DNA of 32,023 nt from Novosphingobium sp. (GTDB lineage: Bacteria > Pseudomonadota > Alphaproteobacteria > Sphingomonadales > Sphingomonadaceae). Under the pieces are notes generated by a model that had not been told where the DNA came from, did no database searches, and saw only the letters and a program-made list of their open reading frames with translations. Shown here in pieces: positions 26,534-32,023 of this stretch (the stretch's first letter is position 1; every line of letters begins with the position of its first letter). The stretch covers positions 1 to 32,023 of the forward strand of contig JAEKKO010000109.1 in NCBI GenBank assembly GCA_019510335.1. The letters run 5' to 3'. A program made the translations under genes and the position numbers.

Positions 26534-27562
26534 ATGCCCGGTCTCCTGCTGCGCACCCTGAAGGGCGAGAATGGCCCCGAGCGGCCGATCTGGCTGATGC
26601 GTCAGGCCGGCCGCTACCTGCCCGAATATCGCGCATTGCGGGCTGAGAAGGGCGGGTTCCTGGCGATGGTCTACGACAGCGCCGCGGCTGCCGAGATCAC
26701 CCTCCAGCCGATCCGGCGGTTCGGCTTCGACGGGGCGATCCTGTTCTCCGACATTCTCATCGTCCCCCATGCGATGGGACAGGATCTCCAGTTCCTGGCC
26801 GGTGAGGGACCCCAGCTCAGCCCGCGGCTGGTCGACACGACGCTCGAGGCGCTGAGCGCCGTGCCCGAGCGGTTCCAGCCGATATATGAGACCGTGCGCC
26901 TCGTCCGTGCCGGACTTGGAGCGGGGCGCACCCTGCTCGGCTTTGCCGGTAGTCCGTGGACGGTCGCGACATACATGGTCGCCGGCGTCGGCAGCCGCGA
27001 TCAGCACGATGCGCGGATGCTCGCCTACACCGATCCGGCAGCGTTCTGCGCGATCATCGATGCGATCGTTGCAGTCACGATAGACTACCTCGCCGGCCAG
27101 GTCGCCGCCGGCGCCGAGGCGGTGCAGTTGTTCGACAGCTGGTCGGGGAGCCTCGCGCCGGCCGAGTTCGAGCGGTGGGTGATCGCGCCGACCGCGAAGA
27201 TCGTGACGGCGCTGCGGCAACGCTGTCCGGGCATTCCGGTGATCGGCTTTCCCAAAGGCGCTGGCGCCAAGCTCCCTGTTTATGCGCGGGAGACCGGGAT
27301 CGATGCGCTCGGGCTCGACGAGACGGTCGATCCGCTGTGGGCGGCGCGCACCTTGCCCGAGGGCCTCCCGGTTCAGGGCAACCTCGACCCACTGCTGCTC
27401 GCGGCCGGGGGTGAGGAGCTCGCGCATCAGGCGCGGCGGATCCTCGATGCCTTCGCGGGACGGCCGCACGTCTTCAACCTCGGTCACGGCATCGGGCAGG
27501 AAACCCCCGTCGCGCACGTCGAGCAGCTACTCGGGGCCGTCAGGGGATGGCGACGGCCGTGA
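26534..27562 (+). CDS. hemE: uroporphyrinogen decarboxylase
   Basis: RPIWLMRQAGRYLPEYRALRA; GAILFSDILIVPHAMG; PGIPVIGFPKGAG; ATG 26534 preferred over TTG 26519. Confidence 0.97.
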   Translation: MPGLLLRTLKGENGPERPIWLMRQAGRYLPEYRALRAEKGGFLAMVYDSAAAAEITLQPIRRFGFDGAILFSDILIVPHAMGQDLQFLAGEGPQLSPRLVDTTLEALSAVPERFQPIYETVRLVRAGLGAGRTLLGFAGSPWTVATYMVAGVGSRDQHDARMLAYTDPAAFCAIIDAIVAVTIDYLAGQVAAGAEAVQLFDSWSGSLAPAEFERWVIAPTAKIVTALRQRCPGIPVIGFPKGAGAKLPVYARETGIDALGLDETVDPLWAARTLPEGLPVQGNLDPLLLAAGGEELAHQARRILDAFAGRPHVFNLGHGIGQETPVAHVEQLLGAVRGWRRP

Positions 27563-27584
27563 TGAACGCTGCTACGGATGTTCC

Positions 27585-28028
27585 ATGCAACTGGTGCTCT
27601 CGATGACTTATCTCTGGCTCAAGGCCGGACACGTGATTTTCGTGATCTTCTGGATGGCGGGACTGTTCATGCTCCCGCGGTTCTTCGTCTATCACCAGGA
27701 GACTGCCCCAGGAGCGCCTGAGAACGCCCTGTGGGTCGAGCGAGAGGGCAAGCTGCTGAAGATCATCCTCTGGCCCTCGCTCCTCGTCGTGTGGGCCCTT
27801 GGGATCGCTCTAGCGGTCTCTAGCGGAGCTTTCGGGCAACACTGGCTGAATCTGAAGCTGCTGTTCGTGCTAGGCCTGACCGCGTACCACTTGTGGCTCG
27901 CCGGATATGCGGGGGCGCTGGCGCGTGGGGAGCGCAAGCTGGATGGGCGCAAGCTGCGCCTGCTCAACGAAGTCCCCGGCATCGCTGTGGCGGTGATCGT
28001 CGTCCTAGCAGTGGTCAAGCCGTTCTGA
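27585..28028 (+). CDS. hemJ: protoporphyrinogen oxidase HemJ
   Basis: YLWLKAGHVIFVIFWMAGLFMLPRFFVYHQE...LNEVPGIAVAVIVVLAVVKPF. Confidence 0.93.
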   Translation: MQLVLSMTYLWLKAGHVIFVIFWMAGLFMLPRFFVYHQETAPGAPENALWVEREGKLLKIILWPSLLVVWALGIALAVSSGAFGQHWLNLKLLFVLGLTAYHLWLAGYAGALARGERKLDGRKLRLLNEVPGIAVAVIVVLAVVKPF

Positions 28029-28047
28029 TCGGGAGGAGACTGCCCCG

Positions 28048-28185
28048 ATGTCCCTGAGTCTGCTTTGCACCACCCGCCGCGGGGCAGGTCAGGCGCGCGG
28101 CGACGTGCCTGCCGCTCGACAGTCACCTGCAGAAGCCCACGGGGCCGGCGAAGCCCTGATGAATCATCGCCGCCAATTGACGTAG
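28048..28185 (+). CDS. candidate 45-aa small ORF in hemJ-rho gap
   Basis: ATG preceded by GGGAGGAG (28030-28037); translates MSLSLLCTTRRGAGQARGDVPAARQSPAEAHGAGEALMNHRRQLT then TAG. Absent from supplied track. Confidence 0.3.
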   Translation: MSLSLLCTTRRGAGQARGDVPAARQSPAEAHGAGEALMNHRRQLT

Positions 28186-28205
28186 CGGCCAGTTGCGCCT
28201 ATTTC
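28177..28205 (+). promoter_or_regulatory. sigma70-like promoter for rho
   Basis: TTGACG (28177-28182), 17-bp spacer, TATTTC (28200-28205); ~100-nt C-rich leader before rho ATG at 28315. Confidence 0.5.
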
Positions 28206-28314
28206 GCTGGCGCCTCCGGCATGGAACGGCCGCACATGCGCCGTTCGGGTCTGCTTTCCCCAAGCCCTGACGACCTGCCGGCCATTCCGACTCGAATTCC
28301 GGATAGATTCACCC

Positions 28315-29571
28315 ATGCATCTGAAAGAACTTAAGAAAAAATCGTCCGCCGAACTGGTCGAGATGGCCGAGGAGTTTGACGTCGAAGGCGCTTCGACGAT
28401 GCGGCGCCAGGACCTGATGTTCGCGATCCTCAAGGAAGTCGCCGAGGACGGCGAGGAGATCCTCGGGATCGGCACAATCGAAGTCCTGTCGGACGGTTTC
28501 GGGTTCCTGCGCAGCCCCGAAGCGAACTATCTGGCCGGCCCAGATGACATCTACGTGTCGCCCAACCAGGTCCGCAAATGGGGCCTGCGCACCGGCGACA
28601 CCGTCGAGGGCGAAGTCCGCGCGCCCAAGGATGGCGAGCGCTATTTCGCCATCACCAAGCTGATCAGCGTCAATTTCGACGATCCCGAGGTCGTCCGCCA
28701 CCGAGTCAATTTCGACAACCTGACCCCGCTGTATCCAGACCGGCGGCTGCGCCTCGACACCCAGGACCCGACCGTCAAGGACAAGTCGGCGCGGGTGATT
28801 GACCTGATCAGTCCGCAGGGCAAAGGCCAGCGCGCACTGATTGTCGCTCCGCCACGCACCGGCAAGACGGTGCTCCTCCAGAACATCGCCAAGGCCATCA
28901 CCGACAACCATCCGGAAGTGTTCCTGCTGGTCCTGCTGGTCGACGAACGACCCGAGGAAGTCACCGACATGCAGCGCTCGGTGAAGGGCGAGGTGATTTC
29001 CTCGACCTTCGACGAGCCGGCCACGCGCCACGTTCAGGTCGCCGAGATGGTGATCGAGAAGGCCAAGCGGCTGGTCGAGCACAAGCGCGACGTGGTGATT
29101 CTGCTCGATTCGATCACCCGTCTCGGGCGCGCCTACAACACCGTTGTGCCGAGCTCGGGCAAAGTGCTCACCGGCGGCGTCGATGCCAATGCGCTGCAGC
29201 GACCCAAGCGGTTCTTCGGCGCGGCGCGCAACATCGAGGAAGGCGGTTCGCTGTCGATCATCGCCACCGCCCTGATCGACACCGGCAGCCGCATGGACGA
29301 GGTCATCTTCGAGGAGTTCAAGGGCACCGGCAATTCCGAGATCATCCTCGACCGCAAGGTGTCCGACAAACGCATCTTCCCCTCGCTCGACGTCGGCAAG
29401 TCCGGCACCCGCAAGGAAGAGCTGCTCGTCCCCAAGGACCAGCTCAGCAAGATGTGGGTCCTGCGCCGCATCCTCATGCAGATGGGCACGGTCGATGCGA
29501 TGGAGTTCCTGCTCGACAAAATGAAGGATTCCAAGAGCAACGAGGACTTCTTCGCGACGATGAACCAGTAA
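28315..29571 (+). CDS. rho: transcription termination factor Rho
   Basis: [77 protein letters not shown]. Confidence 0.98.
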   Translation: MHLKELKKKSSAELVEMAEEFDVEGASTMRRQDLMFAILKEVAEDGEEILGIGTIEVLSDGFGFLRSPEANYLAGPDDIYVSPNQVRKWGLRTGDTVEGEVRAPKDGERYFAITKLISVNFDDPEVVRHRVNFDNLTPLYPDRRLRLDTQDPTVKDKSARVIDLISPQGKGQRALIVAPPRTGKTVLLQNIAKAITDNHPEVFLLVLLVDERPEEVTDMQRSVKGEVISSTFDEPATRHVQVAEMVIEKAKRLVEHKRDVVILLDSITRLGRAYNTVVPSSGKVLTGGVDANALQRPKRFFGAARNIEEGGSLSIIATALIDTGSRMDEVIFEEFKGTGNSEIILDRKVSDKRIFPSLDVGKSGTRKEELLVPKDQLSKMWVLRRILMQMGTVDAMEFLLDKMKDSKSNEDFFATMNQ

Positions 29572-29622
29572 CGGGAGCTGGCGGGCGGCTTTCGGCTCTC
29601 CGGCGGCCGTGTTCTAAGTCTC

Positions 29623-29743
29623 GCCATGCTGAACTTGTTTCAGCATCCATTTCGCCGCGGGCGCTGTCATTATCGGTGCGGTCAGTAGCACGTGTCCGAG
29701 AGCTCTGCGCGCAGTGAAAAATGGACCTTGAAAGTTCAGGGTG
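29623..29743. repeat. MITE/REP-like intergenic element with imperfect terminal inverted repeats
   Basis: Left end GCCATGCTGAACTTGTTTCAGCATCCATTT; reverse complement of right end GTCACCCTGAAC---TTTCAAGGTCCATTT. Left end itself contains a perfect ATGCTGAA/TTCAGCAT hairpin (29626-29646). Confidence 0.6.
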
Positions 29744-29779
29744 ACCGGTTGATCGACCGCAGAACGCCTGCGGAATGGT

Positions 29780-30478
29780 CTACCCGACGTGCTCGGCGAA
29801 AAACTCCTCGGTCCGCTTGTCCGCCAGGTTCGCACCTTCGTCGTTACGACGCGCGCCGAAGGTGTCGGCGAAGCCGTGGTCGAGGCCTTCGTAATCGTAG
29901 ATCGTGACGTGGCGATTGTCGGCGAGGCCTTCGTGCATTGTCTTCTGCGCCTCGGGCGGGACGAACCCATCGGCAGTTGGGACATGAAGAAGCAGCGGAC
30001 GGGCGATCGCGTGCGATTCGTTGAGGAGTTGGTCGAGCCCGACACCATAGTAGCCGACCGAGGCGTCGATGTCGGTGCGGGTGGCGGCGAGGTAGGCGAT
30101 ACGCCCGCCCATGCAGAACCCGACTAAACCGACCTTCTGCACGCCCTGATCGCGGCGGATCCAGTGAATCACCGCCTCGACGTCGCGGATGCAGGCGTCG
30201 AAGTCGTGCTTCATCATGTAGCCGACGCCTTGTTGGAATTCCTGCGGATCGTCGGGATTGAGGTCGATCCCTTCGGCCTGGCGCCAGAACACTTCCGGCG
30301 CGACGCCGAGATAGCCGAGCTCGGCCCACTGCTCGATCTTGCGGCGGATGCCTTCGTTGACCCCGAAGATCTCCTGGATGACGATGATCGCTCCGCGCGG
30401 CGTGCCCTCCGGCCGGGCGATGTGAACGGGGAAGGTCTTGTCGCCCTCGAGCGTCGGCACCCGGGTGATGTCGGTCAT
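29780..30478 (-). CDS. dienelactone hydrolase family protein
   Basis: GAIIVIQEIFGVNEGIRR, VGLVGFCMGGRIAYLAA, YDYEGLDHGFAD; GGAGG upstream favours the ATG at 30478. Confidence 0.94.
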   Translation of the reverse strand: MTDITRVPTLEGDKTFPVHIARPEGTPRGAIIVIQEIFGVNEGIRRKIEQWAELGYLGVAPEVFWRQAEGIDLNPDDPQEFQQGVGYMMKHDFDACIRDVEAVIHWIRRDQGVQKVGLVGFCMGGRIAYLAATRTDIDASVGYYGVGLDQLLNESHAIARPLLLHVPTADGFVPPEAQKTMHEGLADNRHVTIYDYEGLDHGFADTFGARRNDEGANLADKRTEEFFAEHVG

Positions 30479-30588
30479 TGGCATTCCTCCTCAACGTCGC
30501 TGTGCGCAGGTCGCATGGGTCTAAGCGCGGCCGGTGGACTTTGCCAAGGCCATGTGCCAGCCTTCGCGTCAATCGCGGGGAGGCGGCG

Positions 30589-30840
30589 TTGAAAGTCACT
30601 ATCGATATCGACTGCACCCCCGAAGAAGCCCGGCGTTTCCTTGGCTTGCCCGACATCAGCAAGGCCAACGATGCTTACGTCGAAGGGCTGGCCAAGGCGA
30701 TGCAGGGGGTCGGCAACATCGAGCAACTCCAGGAATACGCCAAGCAGCTCGCACCGATGGGGCAGATGGGCCTCAAGCTGTTCCAGCAGTTTCTCGAAGG
30801 CGGCGCGGCGATGCGCGGCGGCAAGAAGAGCGAGGGCTGA
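30589..30840 (+). CDS. DUF6489-like small protein
   Basis: TTG start at 30589 after GGGGAGG; (M)KVTIDIDCTPEEARRFLGLPDISKANDAYVEGLAKAMQ...LFQQFLEGGAAMRGGKK. Confidence 0.8.
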   Translation: MKVTIDIDCTPEEARRFLGLPDISKANDAYVEGLAKAMQGVGNIEQLQEYAKQLAPMGQMGLKLFQQFLEGGAAMRGGKKSEG

Positions 30841-30890
30841 GCCGCTTCCGATCGGCTGACGGGGCCGCCTGACGCGGCTAATGTCCACCC

Positions 30891-32023
30891 ATGAGCGATA
30901 CGATCTTTGCCCTGTCGAGCGGCGCCCCGCCAGCGGCCATTGCCGTGGTCAGGGTGAGCGGGCCGAAAGCCGGCGCGGCGCTCGCCGTGCTGGCCGGTCG
31001 CCTGCCGCCGCCGCGGCGGGCGCGCTCGGCGACTCTGCGCAACAGCGCAGGCGAGGTGCTCGATCGCGGGCTAGTGCTGTGGCTTCCCGGTCCGGACACG
31101 GCGACGGGAGAGGATACCGCCGAGCTCCACTGCCATGGCGGCCGCGCCGTGATCGCGGCCGTGGAGCAAGCGCTGGCAGTGCTTCCCGGATTGCGTCGCG
31201 CGGTTCCGGGCGAATTCACCCGTCGGGCCTTCGCCAACGGGCGAATCGACCTCGCCGAGGCAGAGGGTCTCGCCGATCTGCTCGCTGCCGAAACCGAGCT
31301 GCAGCGGGCGAGTGCCATGATCATCGCCGGCGGCGCAATTTCGAAAACCGTCGAAGCTTGGCGGGAGGACTTGCTAGCCGCATCGGCAGCGGTCGAGGCC
31401 ATGCTCGATTTCGCCGACGAGGATGACATCGTCGTCCTCCCGATCGACTTTGCGTTCCGGCTGGAGAACTTGCAGTCGGCGCTCCGCGATTGGCTCGCCC
31501 GGCCGCGAGCGGAAACCTTGCGCGATGGCTTCCGCGTGGTCATCGGCGGCCCTCCCAATGCCGGTAAAAGCACACTTTTCAATGCTTTGGTGGAAGAGGA
31601 GGCAGCGATCACGACTCCGCTCGCCGGAACCACGCGCGACCTCTTGAGTCGCCCGGTGGCAATCGCCGGCGTGCCGTTCGTGTTCGTCGACACCGCGGGC
31701 CTCCACGATCAAACCGGCGATAGGATCGAGACGATCGGAATTGCGCGCGCGCGCGATGCGCTCGGTCGAGCTGACCTGGTGCTGTGGCTGGGGGCAGAAG
31801 GCGAGGGGCCGGCGGGCGCGTGGGAGATCGAAGCACAGCTCGATCGCCCTGAACATGTGCGCAAGCAGGCGCCGCGGCATCGGCTATCGGCGCACACGGG
31901 AGCGGGCCTCGATGACTTGCGCGCGGACCTCCTAACGCTGGCACGCGATGCCATGCCGCAGCCCGGGCAGGCGGCTTTGAATGGCCGGCAGCATCGCCTG
32001 TTGAGCAAGGCCGAAGGGGCGCT
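30891..32023 (+). CDS. mnmE: tRNA modification GTPase MnmE (truncated at window end)
   Basis: Open from ATG 30891 to window end: MSDTIFALSSGAPPAAIAVVRVSGPKAGAAL...ELHCHGGRAVIAAV...PGEFTRRAFANGRIDLAEAEGLADLL...GGPPNAGKSTLFNAL...AGTTRD...DTAGL. Not in the supplied ORF track because it has no stop in the window. Confidence 0.96.
   Translation, partial: MSDTIFALSSGAPPAAIAVVRVSGPKAGAALAVLAGRLPPPRRARSATLRNSAGEVLDRGLVLWLPGPDTATGEDTAELHCHGGRAVIAAVEQALAVLPGLRRAVPGEFTRRAFANGRIDLAEAEGLADLLAAETELQRASAMIIAGGAISKTVEAWREDLLAASAAVEAMLDFADEDDIVVLPIDFAFRLENLQSALRDWLARPRAETLRDGFRVVIGGPPNAGKSTLFNALVEEEAAITTPLAGTTRDLLSRPVAIAGVPFVFVDTAGLHDQTGDRIETIGIARARDALGRADLVLWLGAEGEGPAGAWEIEAQLDRPEHVRKQAPRHRLSAHTGAGLDDLRADLLTLARDAMPQPGQAALNGRQHRLLSKAEGA

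Noticed and set aside
26501-27517. 338-aa minus-strand ORF over hemE and the origin edge
   Set aside because: Antisense to hemE; its upstream sequence lies within hemE and its composition is shadow-like.
29685-29700. CACGTG-containing sequence (tagcacgtgtccg) as a parS site
   Set aside because: Lacks the GTTTCACGTGAAAC-type flanks; the CACGTG at ~27632 (gacacgtgatt) also fails. No convincing parS in this window.
1-32023. CRISPR arrays, prophage, insertion sequences, tRNA/rRNA
   Set aside because: No regularly spaced direct repeats, integrase/transposase ORFs, or tRNA/rRNA-like sequences were noticed by reading; gene content is conserved housekeeping.

Overview
This is a compact, high-GC chromosomal window that looks alphaproteobacterial and probably Sphingomonadales, judged from gene content and protein signatures (UrcA, ErpA-xth, pcm-like/TolC/PopZ, SciP, fused ThiS-ThiG). 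It carries about 38 coding regions and no recognisable prophage, transposase, CRISPR array, rRNA or tRNA. The most significant feature is a putative chromosomal replication origin in the ppsR-hemE intergenic region (about 26206-26533). It has several DnaA-box-like 9-mers, a ~78% AT tract, three GANTC sites and a gene neighbourhood that diverges to both sides (dnaQ-coaE-aroE-maf-ppsR leftward; hemE-hemJ-rho rightward). The same position holds the origin in Caulobacter and Rickettsia. Other points of interest: cell-cycle genes in the same window (sciP with a CtrA-like TTAACCAT motif upstream; popZ in a pcm-like/tolC/popZ cluster); a Zur-like palindrome over the merC-like/ctaA divergent promoter region; an in-frame ThiS-ThiG fusion with an internal Gly-Gly; a truncated mnmE missing from the ORF track whose GTPase domain lacks an obvious NKxD motif; a very stable stem-loop just upstream of the urcA ribosome-binding site; a MITE/REP-like element after rho; and an untracked small ORF in the hemJ-rho gap. 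I found no clearly new multi-gene system. The novelty is mainly regulatory or structural.
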